DNA of 45,114 nucleotides from a virus: IMG/VR virus record IMGVR_UViG_3300005096_000108, positions 1-45,114 of that record; one strand, given 5' to 3'. Positions 17,232 through 23,477 of the stretch are shown piece after piece. The number at the start of each line of letters is the position of its first letter. Position 1 is the first letter of the stretch. Under the pieces are notes generated by a model. It saw nothing but the letters and a program-made list of their open reading frames with translations. It made no database searches and was not told where the DNA came from. A program made the translations under genes and the position numbers.

Positions 17232-17291
17232 CTACTGCGCCCATTAAAAATAGGACCAAATAATTATTGGGACTAATAAGCGTAGTTAGGC
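17232..17291 (-). repeat. attC-like element e, AT-rich type
   Basis: On the - strand it begins with a perfect RYYYAAC core GCCTAAC and ends near GTAGACT (one mismatch to GTTRRRY), with outer arms CTACGC/GCGCAGTAG. Bases 17239-17288 match the element at 13884-13933 at 44 of 50. The gene 17286 stop TAA lies in the core. Confidence 0.55.
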
Positions 17292-17519
17292 TTCATAGTC
17301 ACAATAAAACGTATCTGAATCATGCTTGTTTCCAGCCTCATCTGTGAAAAAATTTACATCACCAATATCGTTCACTTGCAATTTACCCACAACGTCTATT
17401 CTTATAAGGCCCGTTTCAACGTCAATATCATATATAGGCCATTCATCACCGCCGTAAAATGTGGCAATAAATGGCTGGGGCAAACTATTAATATAATCCA
17501 TTCTTAATAAATCAGACAT
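17286..17519 (-). CDS. Small protein, cassette-borne, unknown
   Basis: A 77-aa acidic protein; the ATG at 17519 lies eight bases after GGAG, preferred to the upstream frame. It has a beta-rich pattern (IATFYGGDEWPIYDIDVETGLIRI). The stop TAA falls inside the GCCTAAC core of element e, and attC-like site f lies just upstream. It is therefore one complete cassette. Family unknown. Confidence 0.65.
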   Translation of the reverse strand: MSDLLRMDYINSLPQPFIATFYGGDEWPIYDIDVETGLIRIDVVGKLQVNDIGDVNFFTDEAGNKHDSDTFYCDYEA

Positions 17520-17542
17520 TTTATTACTCCGTAGTAAAATCA

Positions 17543-17625
17543 ACATAACTCTTAAATCCAGCCGACGCGCCATACATCATCACTCTTATCATCCAGATGC
17601 GGCGCGACTGATTACTTTGTTATGC
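17543..17625 (-). repeat. attC-like recombination site f (83 bp)
   Basis: Plus-strand cores ACATAAC (17543-17549) and GTTATGC (17619-17625). Arm AATCCAGCCGACGCGCC pairs with GCGGCGCGACTGATT with unpaired bases, the same design as site b. The stop of the gene at 17620 is inside the right core; the left core leads into a TACGGAG ribosome site. Confidence 0.75.
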
Positions 17626-17901
17626 CTCGCAAACCATTGTAAACCCGAAGCCTTCCACTCCGTCTATAACAGCACTTTGGAAGTCGTTACTATCAGGCTC
17701 AAAAACAACTTTTAGTTTGCCTCCTCGAATATGGCCTACGGTATAATCAAAACCCTCTCCTTCTTCAATTTGCTTGAAACCGTCATTCACAATTTTTTCA
17801 AGATTTACTTCTTTGGAATAAAACAAATAAGGCATAACCAGCACATCCACCGGACTTACTGCCTCATTGCTTGACTCTATTTCTGTGGTTTCATCTACCA
17901 T
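17620..17901 (-). CDS. Small acidic protein, cassette-borne, unknown
   Basis: A 93-aa acidic protein with GGAG eight bases before the ATG. The N-terminal 18 residues are acidic and disordered-looking; the rest alternates strands and helices (KVVFEPDSNDFQSAVIDGVEGFGF). Its TAA stop lies in the GCATAAC core of site f. The upstream boundary is only a half site. Family unknown. Confidence 0.65.
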   Translation of the reverse strand: MVDETTEIESSNEAVSPVDVLVMPYLFYSKEVNLEKIVNDGFKQIEEGEGFDYTVGHIRGGKLKVVFEPDSNDFQSAVIDGVEGFGFTMVCEA

Positions 17902-17952
17902 TTTGTTTCTCCAGGTTCTATGGTTTCAATCCGCAAGCCCGTGATGAGTGTC

Positions 17953-17959
17953 GTTATAC
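17953..17959 (-). repeat. attC half-site (core only)
   Basis: GTTATAC on the plus strand holds the stop TAA of the upstream gene, as in the complete sites, but the opposite arm and core expected near 17905-17925 are absent. It may be a decayed or deletion-trimmed attC. Confidence 0.35.
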
Positions 17960-18295
17960 CTTCCGCCAATTATCGCGGTATTCTTCGGCCTCATATATGC
18001 CTAATTCAAATGATCCGCTTGCCACAATTACCTGGAGTGCCTTTGCGGTTTCCTTATGGAGAGCCAGCATTTTCTCTTCCTGTTCTTCCGTAAATTCTGG
18101 GTAATCTGGATCACCATTTTCAGGAACGATATCTAAAATCTCACCAATGTCATAGTACACACCGCTATTACCATACGGTCGTTTTGGATCAACCTCTGGT
18201 GCGCCAAATCCACAATATTCGTTATATCGAATATTCATCCTACGAATGAGATTCAAATGCTGTTCAGTTAATTTAAATCGAACTTTATCAAACAT
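17954..18295 (-). CDS. Acidic protein, cassette-borne, unknown
   Basis: A 113-aa acidic protein with GGAG nine bases before ATG. It opens FDKVRFKLTEQHLNLIRRM, a helical stretch that could be a small HTH-like or structural start, then GAPEVDPKRPYGN and an acidic EFTEEQEEKMLALHKETAKAL helix. Its stop lies in a GTATAAC core and a full attC-like site is upstream. Family unknown. Confidence 0.65.
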   Translation of the reverse strand: MFDKVRFKLTEQHLNLIRRMNIRYNEYCGFGAPEVDPKRPYGNSGVYYDIGEILDIVPENGDPDYPEFTEEQEEKMLALHKETAKALQVIVASGSFELGIYEAEEYRDNWRKV

Positions 18296-18323
18296 AATTA
18301 TTTCTCCAAGTTAATAATATCAG

Positions 18324-18383
18324 GTATAACAATCGCATCGAGAGCGACAACAAAAAGCGTTGCGCCTCATGCGAGCGTTATGT
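18324..18383 (-). repeat. attC-like recombination site h (60 bp)
   Basis: Plus-strand cores GTATAAC (18324-18330) and GTTATGT (18377-18383), the classic 60-base length. Arm CGCATCGAGAGCGACAAC pairs with GCGTTGCGCCTCATGCG around an AAAAA loop, leaving unpaired bases. The left core is followed on the - strand by TTGGAGAAA and the start of the 18295 gene. Confidence 0.75.
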
Positions 18384-18385
18384 GT

Positions 18386-18604
18386 TTAAGTAAATGAATA
18401 AGCCATATCAACCAGCTTGTTTAATTCCTGCCTATGGTACGTACCAACATATTGAGGCTGCCCACCATACTGTGGAATCTCAAAAAGCACATAAACATCG
18501 TGCACCCTTTGCACTTCTCCCCCACCTTCTTCATGCCAATTCACATAGCGCCATTGAGTAGGCATCATCTTCTGCAATAGCTCTAAATCTCTATCTTTTT
18601 GCAT
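18386..18604 (-). CDS. Small protein, cassette-borne, unknown
   Basis: A 72-aa protein; ATG at 18604 lies nine bases after GGAG, preferred to the longer frame. It is alpha then beta (KDRDLELLQKMMPTQW, then VHDVYVLFEIPQYGGQPQYVG). It ends three bases before the core of site h and site i lies directly upstream, making it a single-gene cassette. Family unknown. Confidence 0.65.
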   Translation of the reverse strand: MQKDRDLELLQKMMPTQWRYVNWHEEGGGEVQRVHDVYVLFEIPQYGGQPQYVGTYHRQELNKLVDMAYSFT

Positions 18605-18626
18605 TATCAGTATCTCCAAATAAACC

Positions 18627-18713
18627 ACATAACAATTAAATCCAGCGAACGTGAGATAGTTCAGCACTTTTCTCTAGCCTAATACCGCACGTTCGCTGAT
18701 TATTGCGTTATAT
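18627..18713 (-). repeat. attC-like recombination site i (87 bp)
   Basis: Plus-strand cores ACATAAC (18627-18633) and GTTATAT (18707-18713). Arm AATCCAGCGAACGTGAG pairs almost perfectly with CGCACGTTCGCTGATT, with one extra C, the hallmark of an extrahelical base. This is the clearest stem of the set. Confidence 0.8.
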
Positions 18714-18714
18714 T

Positions 18715-18906
18715 TCAAGCAGCAGTCATTTCAACATCACACATTCCATCTAAAGAAAGTTGGCGTTTAATGTCTTCGTCTTCTATGCAGTCAATATGGA
18801 CAACAAAAGCAAGCATTACCTTCGCCTCTTTTTGGAAATTAATCCATGTGTAAGTAGCTTCAATCATATCGCCATCTTTTTTATGTTTTGTTAATAAGTA
18901 TTTCAT
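18715..18906 (-). CDS. Small protein, paralogue of the 26643 gene
   Basis: A 63-aa protein with AGGAG six bases before the ATG. MKYLLTKHKKDGDMIEA at the start and FVVHIDCIEDED in the middle parallel the 71-aa protein at 26643 (MKLMFRQHKDDPEIVEI, GVVHIDMIADDP). One copy is in the attC-like array and the other in the early + strand operon. The stop lies two bases before the core of site i. Function unknown. Confidence 0.65.
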   Translation of the reverse strand: MKYLLTKHKKDGDMIEATYTWINFQKEAKVMLAFVVHIDCIEDEDIKRQLSLDGMCDVEMTAA

Positions 18907-18919
18907 ACGTTCTCCTAAA

Positions 18920-19005
18920 ATATAACAATAAAAATCAACTCTGACGGCCAACTCTCCGTCTGTTTTCTGTGCATTATTCCGCCGCAGGTTATTTTGGTGT
19001 TATAT
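18920..19005 (-). repeat. attC-like recombination site j (86 bp)
   Basis: Plus-strand cores ATATAAC (18920-18926) and GTTATAT (18999-19005). Arm AATCAACTCTGACGGC pairs with CCGCCGCAGGTTATT leaving several unpaired bases. The stop TAA of the 19005 gene shares the core; TAGGAG follows the other core. Confidence 0.7.
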
Positions 19006-19211
19006 TACTGCCTAAGACGTGGCGTGATAATTGGTGGCTTTTTATCATTGATAGCCGACGTCAAAAAATCTTTAACAAATTCATCGTCATTAATCCCACG
19101 CATAACCGAAATCATCGTTGCCGTCATTATGCTCGCAAAGTCTTGCATTTGGTCGGCATCTAAGCCCTGCATTAAATGCAGTACTTTATTTGCTAGTTCA
19201 TCTGCTTTCAT
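19005..19211 (-). CDS. Small helical protein, unknown
   Basis: A 68-aa, mostly helical protein (ADELANKVLHLMQGLDADQMQDF). The start has only a weak GGA site. The stop TAA touches the core of site j, making it the most upstream gene with a clear attC-like partner. Upstream is only a short GTTAACG remnant. Family unknown. Confidence 0.6.
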   Translation of the reverse strand: MKADELANKVLHLMQGLDADQMQDFASIMTATMISVMRGINDDEFVKDFLTSAINDKKPPIITPRLRQ

Positions 19212-19238
19212 TTTCGAAATTCCGTTAACTTCTTATGA

Positions 19239-19598
19239 TTACGCCCTATTTTTCAAATAAACCTGGCTGTATTCTCTAGCCAGCTCAATCATATTCTCGT
19301 CAGGTGCCACACAGCTAAAGCCAAGGTCATCAAACGAGAAATATAGATCTGCGCATTTCTCACATAGAATTTTGTCTGCCAGGTAAACCTCACCATCATC
19401 GCCGAATATCCTCTCTTCAACGAACGTCTTTACTGGACGATAAACCAAAAACCTTGCTATCGTTGACCCAATGTCGATCAAGTCATTGCAAGATGAGCAG
19501 CGTTTGCGCCGTTTCGATTCAAGTGTCGAATAGTCGCGCGGCGGCTCGTAATACCAAGCGAAATCGCCGTCTGTATCGCAACTGCATGATAGAGTCAT
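19239..19598 (-). CDS. Zinc-binding protein, unknown
   Basis: A 119-aa protein with CSCDTDG at the start, CSSC at about 34-37 and CEKC about 45 residues later, giving at least one four-cysteine zinc site, plus an aromatic middle. Ribosome site AAGGACGG precedes the ATG. It lies between the deoxyribosyltransferase-like gene and the array. No family recognised. Confidence 0.65.
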   Translation of the reverse strand: MTLSCSCDTDGDFAWYYEPPRDYSTLESKRRKRCSSCNDLIDIGSTIARFLVYRPVKTFVEERIFGDDGEVYLADKILCEKCADLYFSFDDLGFSCVAPDENMIELAREYSQVYLKNRA

Positions 19599-19622
19599 TT
19601 TTCCGTCCTTAATTTATAACTT

Positions 19623-20020
19623 TCAACCATAATGAATATTGATCGCATTTGCAGTGTCTCGAATATTCGGCTCTACCCATGCATGCCCACCATGTTTTTT
19701 ACCATATCGCAAACAGCCTGCAATGATCTTAACTGGCCCTTGCCGAATCCATATGGTATTACCTGCAGAATACAGGTCTTATCGCACGTCATGACTGATT
19801 CGATAGCTTCAGCGATACTGAAGACCCCAGTCATTTCTTTTGTTATCACATACAAATGGATGTTACATTTAAACTTCTTCTCAAACTCTTCATTTTTTTG
19901 ACAGCCTGGAGTCCAGTCTTCAACGACTGGATTGAAATACTCAACCTCAAGATACGGTATCAGCTCATCTCTCCAAGTTGATTCATTACACGTACCTCCC
20001 AAAAACACCTTATTTGACAT
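19623..20020 (-). CDS. Nucleoside 2-deoxyribosyltransferase-like protein with -1 frameshift
   Basis: The protein begins KVFLGGTCNESTWRDELIPY, with NPVVEDWTP and YVITKEMTGVFSIAEAIES, all matching the nucleoside 2-deoxyribosyltransferase-like family that moves deoxyribose between bases. In the start frame it stops at 19673 after 115 residues, ending MVKNMVGMHG. Reading -1 at the A AAA AAC run (19694-19700) gives VKN-HGGHAWVEPNIRDTA... to a stop at 19623, the expected C-terminal extension. Either programmed frameshifting (a classic slippery heptamer) or a lost or gained base in a six-A run explains this. Role: nucleotide salvage or base modification supply is inferred. Confidence 0.7.
19694..19700 (-). 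promoter_or_regulatory. Slippery heptamer A AAA AAC
   Basis: On the - strand the codons GTA AAA AAC contain the X-XXY-YYZ heptamer that supports -1 frameshifting in bacteria. Shifting here joins the two parts of the deoxyribosyltransferase-like gene exactly where family resemblance is lost in frame 0. A sequencing error in the A run would look the same. Confidence 0.45.
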
Positions 20021-20049
20021 AATAATCCCTCAGCTCATTAAACTAGCTC

Positions 20050-20250
20050 TCAATGTCCGAAGTATCCAAAGAACACCGCCGCCTTTAATTCATCAAACAA
20101 ATCATCAGGTATCTCCTGCGGACGCCCCGCAATATCCGCACCCCAGCGTCTCACCGTCTGCTCTGCGCGGTCAAGAAACTCGGATACCTCCCGATACTTA
20201 AGTTTATTCTGCTTCATGAACTTGCGGAATGCCTTTGTTCTTTTTGTCAT
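20050..20250 (-). CDS. Small HTH DNA-binding protein
   Basis: A 66-aa basic protein. FRKFMKQNKLKYREVSEFLDRAEQTVRRW fits a helix-turn-helix of the Cro/XRE kind, with a predicted recognition helix around EQTVRRW. An AGGGG-type site precedes the ATG. A strong promoter lies just upstream with repeats of TTGCG, which could be its operator. It is the first gene of the leftward run toward the attC-like array, so autoregulation of that run is likely. Confidence 0.65.
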   Translation of the reverse strand: MTKRTKAFRKFMKQNKLKYREVSEFLDRAEQTVRRWGADIAGRPQEIPDDLFDELKAAVFFGYFGH

Positions 20251-20280
20251 ATCCAGCCCCTAAATTTAATATCTGCAATA

Positions 20281-20309
20281 ACTATAGCGCAACAACTGGC
20301 GCAACGCAA
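20281..20309 (-). promoter_or_regulatory. Sigma70-type promoter with TTGCGC repeats
   Basis: On the - strand, TTGCGT, 17 bases, TATAGT. The -35 and spacer contain repeated GTTGCG(C) units at about 9-13 base spacing, suited to repressor binding. It reads leftward into the HTH gene and on to the cassette-like array. It overlaps the end of the 20310 gene. Confidence 0.7.
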
Positions 20310-20909
20310 CTAAGCATTTAACTTTTTTGCAATTTTCGGGTTAACTGACTTCAGGTATTCCCTGCATCGCATAGAATAATCGCGTATTGATTCGCCGCTG
20401 CGTTTTGTTAGGCCTTTCGATCTTAATTTGTTACGCAGGTCGTTTATGGTGGCACATCCAGGGTTTTCGATAATATCTAAGTGTTCGGCGCATTTTGTAT
20501 ACCTTGTGCCGTGTGAGGGGTTATTGCAGCCAGGTTCTGAACAAGCGCTCGCCACGGCCTTCTCCTTTAGCTCTGAGTGGGATTCTATCTGATCCTCCCA
20601 TCGCCCTGCGCGTATCCATGCAGAAAGCATTTTAGGTTGAGCGACATGCTGCATACTTTGTCTCGCATCTCTCCTGTACCTGGCTTGAGCATAAATTGCA
20701 GATTCGCATTTATTGTATAATTTCACTTCATCCTCCTTTGTCTCGGCTAAAACTGATTTCCATGCCTTCCCGGTTTCTATGGTTGAAGTTCTTACTACCG
20801 GGCAGTCTGATTGCTGCCACCCCTTACTTTTCGTTGTGGATAGATCTCTTAATTTTTGGATATAATCGAGCGTCACCTCTCCTGTTTCTTCGTTTACTCG
20901 CTCAGTCAT
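20310..20909 (-). CDS. Zinc-finger-containing phage protein, unknown
   Basis: A 199-aa basic protein. A C-x4-C-x(n)-C-x2-H cluster (CSEPGCNNPSHG...CAEH) sits at about residues 122-143, after a helical region with Trp-rich WIRAGRWEDQ. The C-terminal third is Arg/Lys-rich. Size, zinc site and position before an HTH gene would fit a replication or DNA-binding role, but I recognise no family. It starts in the stop of the previous gene. Confidence 0.55.
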   Translation of the reverse strand: MTERVNEETGEVTLDYIQKLRDLSTTKSKGWQQSDCPVVRTSTIETGKAWKSVLAETKEDEVKLYNKCESAIYAQARYRRDARQSMQHVAQPKMLSAWIRAGRWEDQIESHSELKEKAVASACSEPGCNNPSHGTRYTKCAEHLDIIENPGCATINDLRNKLRSKGLTKRSGESIRDYSMRCREYLKSVNPKIAKKLNA

Positions 20910-21226
20910 CTACTAACCCCTATTTTTGCGCCAGGGTTGTTTTGGCAGGCTGTAAGGTAATCTTCTACGAAGCTGGCAAGCTTTTCGTATGTTCCCCATT
21001 TATTATCTGGCTCAAATCCCCTATATTTTTCAGGGTCACTTTTTAGCCTTTCAAGACCTTTCTCTAGCGGCACGATTAACTCTTTAGCGTAATCAAAAAA
21101 TACTTCAGGCCTCCATAAGGGTACATATAGACTGGACTCCTCAGCCATGGCGGCGAGATTGTGAGTGATGCAGTTTTCGTAAACGTTAACAATTCGTTCC
21201 TCTTCAAGATGTATATGCAAGCCCAT
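20906..21226 (-). CDS. Conserved-looking phage protein, unknown
   Basis: A 106-aa acidic protein. The ATG at 21226 has AGGAG eight bases upstream; the longer frame to 21262 lacks one. NITHNL-like text (NCITHNLAAMAEESSLYVPLW) and PLEKGLERLKSDPEKY recall a widespread small phage/bacterial family of unknown function. It overlaps the zinc-finger gene by ATGA. No catalytic motif. Confidence 0.6.
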   Translation of the reverse strand: MGLHIHLEEERIVNVYENCITHNLAAMAEESSLYVPLWRPEVFFDYAKELIVPLEKGLERLKSDPEKYRGFEPDNKWGTYEKLASFVEDYLTACQNNPGAKIGVSR

Positions 21227-21525
21227 CTCTATTCTCCTGTGGTTTATTTTAAGATCACACAATCAAGACCGTTCGTGATGGGATTACAATCACACGCATG
21301 GTCTAAAGCATCGGGCCATTACTCTGTCGCATTGTCCTGCGCGGTTTTGAGTGTTCGAGTCTCAATAGAGGATGCCGCCAACCTCGGTCCCATCCTGGGA
21401 ATATCACATATCGCAGGTTTTATTGGCTACGCCGGTCTTCAGCGCAGGCAGAGTATTTGCTTTCATCTTCGGCAGGCACAAATAGGCCTCACTGTTATCG
21501 CAGAAGGTGCGAACTGCAATGAGGG

Positions 21526-21553
21526 TTGCTTTTTGCAATGAATGTAGTAATAT
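21526..21553 (+). promoter_or_regulatory. Sigma70-type promoter for a predicted small RNA
   Basis: TTGCTT, 16-base spacer, TAATAT on the + strand, opposite in direction to all neighbouring protein genes. The expected start is near 21560, and the terminator at 21637 lies about 80 bases downstream. Confidence 0.55.
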
Positions 21554-21559
21554 GAGGGT

Positions 21560-21676
21560 ATCTGTTGAAGCTTGGATACGTGCTCTCATCACTGTTCAAT
21601 GCAAGAGTTGGTCGCTCGTTGCAGATAGTTAATCCTAGCCCCGTCTGGCATCTCTGTCAAATGGGGCTTTTTATTT
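21560..21676 (+). ncRNA. Predicted small RNA of about 115 nt
   Basis: No protein gene on the + strand explains a promoter (21526-21553) and a good intrinsic terminator (21637-21676) this close together. The transcript would carry GC-paired segments and end in a hairpin with a T-run. It converges on the end of the rtcB gene, overlapping its last two bases. Its targets are unknown; antisense action on the transcript of the right-hand genes is possible. It is inferred from signals only. Confidence 0.45.
21637..21676 (+). terminator. Intrinsic terminator, + strand
   Basis: AGCCCC (21637-21642) pairs with GGGGCT (21663-21668), with further pairing inside the loop (TGGCA/TGTCA), followed by TTTTTATTT. 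The T run lies on the + strand only, so it ends a rightward transcript rather than rtcB. Confidence 0.7.
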
Positions 21677-22889
21677 ACCCTTTAATGTTAACCATTGGTT
21701 TTATGTGGGTGATAACTTCAACTAGATCAGATTGAAGATCCATTACCTCGAAAATATCCTTGTATGCTTCTGGCGATTCATCGACGGTTGATTCGTCAAC
21801 TTTTGCAGTGATGCCGCGCATTGACGCAATAAAGTTTTCTGGATCAATTTCGTCTCTAGCTTTTTTCCTGCTCATGACGCGCCCGGCACCATGCGAGCTT
21901 GACCATAAGGATTCTGGGTTCCCTTTCCCTTTTACGATAAAAGAACCATCGCGCATATTTCCGGGGATAACCCCCATCATTCCTTCTTCTGCATGGGTTG
22001 CGCCTTTTCTGTGTATCAAGAGTCCATTCCTTTTTGTTGCATGGTTGTGATTTCTGTTTATTAATTCAGAAAAATCTCCTGAATATGCAGATTTCCCCGA
22101 AATAGCGGCTAGCACAGCGATCACCCTAATCATCATTTCCTTTCTGTTTGCGAGAGCAAATTCAAGACACCAATTCATATCTTTAATATAATCTTTTCCC
22201 TCCTTCGACTTGACGTCAAATGCATAATGGCCTTCTTTTGGACGAAGCTTGCCCATTTTTTTAGCGATAAACTTTTCTTTATAACTGTCATATTGATCAG
22301 GATTATGAATTTTCACTTGTTTATTAGCAGAATCAAATTCAATTCCTATTTTTTCAGGATCGCTAGATGCTTTAGTCATGTAGTGGGTGGCTATCCCATG
22401 CCCAACACCTCGGCTACCTGAGTGTATAACCACCCAGATACAATTATCTTCATCGAATCCGATTTCTATAAAATGATTTCCCCCTCCAAGGGAACCGATG
22501 GCGCGGTGGTGATTTTTTCTTAATGCGATCACCTCACCTTCTTTTGATAGCCCTTTCAAAGAATATTTTTCGCCTGTATCATTAATTTTGAAGCCAACGG
22601 GAATTGACTCATACAATAGATCGAAAATATCACCGCTATGCACATCTACGTCTGATACTGAAACGTCAGGTAGGGCCAGGGCACACATGCCGCACCCAAT
22701 ATCGTATCCAATCCACGCCGGGACAATAACTCCATCAGTGGCGACGACAGCTCCGATAGGGAGGGAGTATCCTGTATGAGCATCTGGCATTAAAGCCCCA
22801 GACACAACGAAATCTTGATCCATTGCATCATTGAATTGATCAAGAGCGTCATTTTCTAATGTTTCTGCGTAAATCTTGTATGGTTTCAT
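21675..22889 (-). CDS. rtcB: RtcB-family RNA ligase
   Basis: A 404-aa GTP- and Mn-dependent ligase that joins RNA 2',3'-cyclic phosphate or 3'-phosphate ends to 5'-OH ends. Signatures in order: PDAHTGYSLPIGAV (about 35-48), GYDIGCGM with Asp63 and Cys66 as metal ligands, GSLGGGNHFIE, HSGSRGVG, RNHNHA, the GATHAEEGMMGVIPGNM loop, and SSHGAGR with the histidine that is guanylylated. Length is typical of the E. coli-type enzyme. AAGGA precedes the ATG. A tRNA gene lies 77 bases upstream on the other strand. Likely purpose: repair of tRNA or rRNA cut by host anticodon nucleases or toxins. Confidence 0.95.
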   Translation of the reverse strand: MKPYKIYAETLENDALDQFNDAMDQDFVVSGALMPDAHTGYSLPIGAVVATDGVIVPAWIGYDIGCGMCALALPDVSVSDVDVHSGDIFDLLYESIPVGFKINDTGEKYSLKGLSKEGEVIALRKNHHRAIGSLGGGNHFIEIGFDEDNCIWVVIHSGSRGVGHGIATHYMTKASSDPEKIGIEFDSANKQVKIHNPDQYDSYKEKFIAKKMGKLRPKEGHYAFDVKSKEGKDYIKDMNWCLEFALANRKEMMIRVIAVLAAISGKSAYSGDFSELINRNHNHATKRNGLLIHRKGATHAEEGMMGVIPGNMRDGSFIVKGKGNPESLWSSSHGAGRVMSRKKARDEIDPENFIASMRGITAKVDESTVDESPEAYKDIFEVMDLQSDLVEVITHIKPMVNIKG

Positions 22890-22966
22890 TTTAATTTCCT
22901 TGTTATAATCAGCTTATGAATTATGAAAAACGATCAATACGACCCCCATGCTCAGCATTCCATTTA

Positions 22967-23042
22967 CAGGGAATAGCTCAGCTTGGTAGAGTCCTCGCCT
23001 TGGAAGCGAGTTGCGCAGGTTCGAATCCTGCTTCCCTGACCA
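22967..23042 (+). tRNA. tRNA-Pro (anticodon TGG)
   Basis: A 76-nt cloverleaf: acceptor CAGGGAA/TTCCCTG, D arm GCTC/GAGT, anticodon arm CTCGC-CTTGGAA-GCGAG, T arm GCAGG-TTCGAAT-CCTGC, discriminator A and encoded CCA. The loop reads anticodon TGG, for proline codons CCN, especially CCA. The D stem has one G-U pair and the variable loop has four bases. It is transcribed opposite to the protein genes on both sides. Confidence 0.88.
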
Positions 23043-23057
23043 CCTTATAAAAATTAT

Positions 23058-23231
23058 TCACTTAGGCTTAATCTCAAGCCCATTAATAGCCCCCACCACT
23101 TCCCTAGGGTGCTTTGTAGACCTCACCCAGCCGTCCGCAGTTCTGATGAAGACCATGTCCCGGATGCCAATTTTATAGATTGAGCCATCGACTTCGACGG
23201 GGACGTTGATGAATTTTTGGTTTATTTTCAT
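23058..23231 (-). CDS. Small basic beta-rich protein
   Basis: A 57-aa protein (MKINQKFINVPVEVDGSIYK... ending GLEIKPK) starting in the stop of the 79-aa gene (ATGA). The VEVDGSIYKIGIRDMVFIRTADGW stretch suggests a small beta barrel, perhaps an RNA- or DNA-binding fold. Coupling supports it. Function unknown. Confidence 0.65.
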   Translation of the reverse strand: MKINQKFINVPVEVDGSIYKIGIRDMVFIRTADGWVRSTKHPREVVGAINGLEIKPK

Positions 23232-23467
23232 TCCGATTCAAGTTTTTTTGCACATTTATTGCAATAATCAATACCGTGTCCAGTTACATCATTTCCATCC
23301 CAATAGCACCGATATTTTTTCCCGCATCCTGGACAAGTAAATGCCGGTTCTTTATCCCAAAAAGTGGGGCACTTAAAAATCTTGTGCCTCCACCTTTTAA
23401 TGAAGGCCATTTTCCTGATTGATATTACGATAAACGCTGATCCGTCCTGCAATTTGCTGAAATTCAT
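23228..23467 (-). CDS. Zinc-ribbon small protein
   Basis: A 79-aa basic protein. CPGCGKKYRCYWDG at about 45 and CNKCAKK near the C-terminus give a four-cysteine zinc ribbon. GAGGG precedes the ATG. It is coupled to the 57-aa gene after it. Many zinc-ribbon proteins of this type fill phage early regions; the target is unknown. Confidence 0.65.
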   Translation of the reverse strand: MNFSKLQDGSAFIVISIRKMAFIKRWRHKIFKCPTFWDKEPAFTCPGCGKKYRCYWDGNDVTGHGIDYCNKCAKKLESE

Positions 23468-23477
23468 TTCAATACCC

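Noticed and set aside
13441-19211. CRISPR array
   Set aside because: The repeated elements are spaced irregularly by whole genes, vary in length and form attC-like stems; no short repeats with uniform spacers exist.
19215-19245. Possible attC-like site upstream of the 19211 gene
   Set aside because: Only a GTTAACG remnant and no stem; too short to support.
21161-21541. 126-aa + strand open frame
   Set aside because: Antisense to the start of the 106-aa gene, no ribosome site and unnatural composition.
21404-21592. 62-aa - strand frame antisense to the predicted small RNA start
   Set aside because: No ribosome site, and the same frame meets several stops just beyond; may be a remnant, not listed as a gene.
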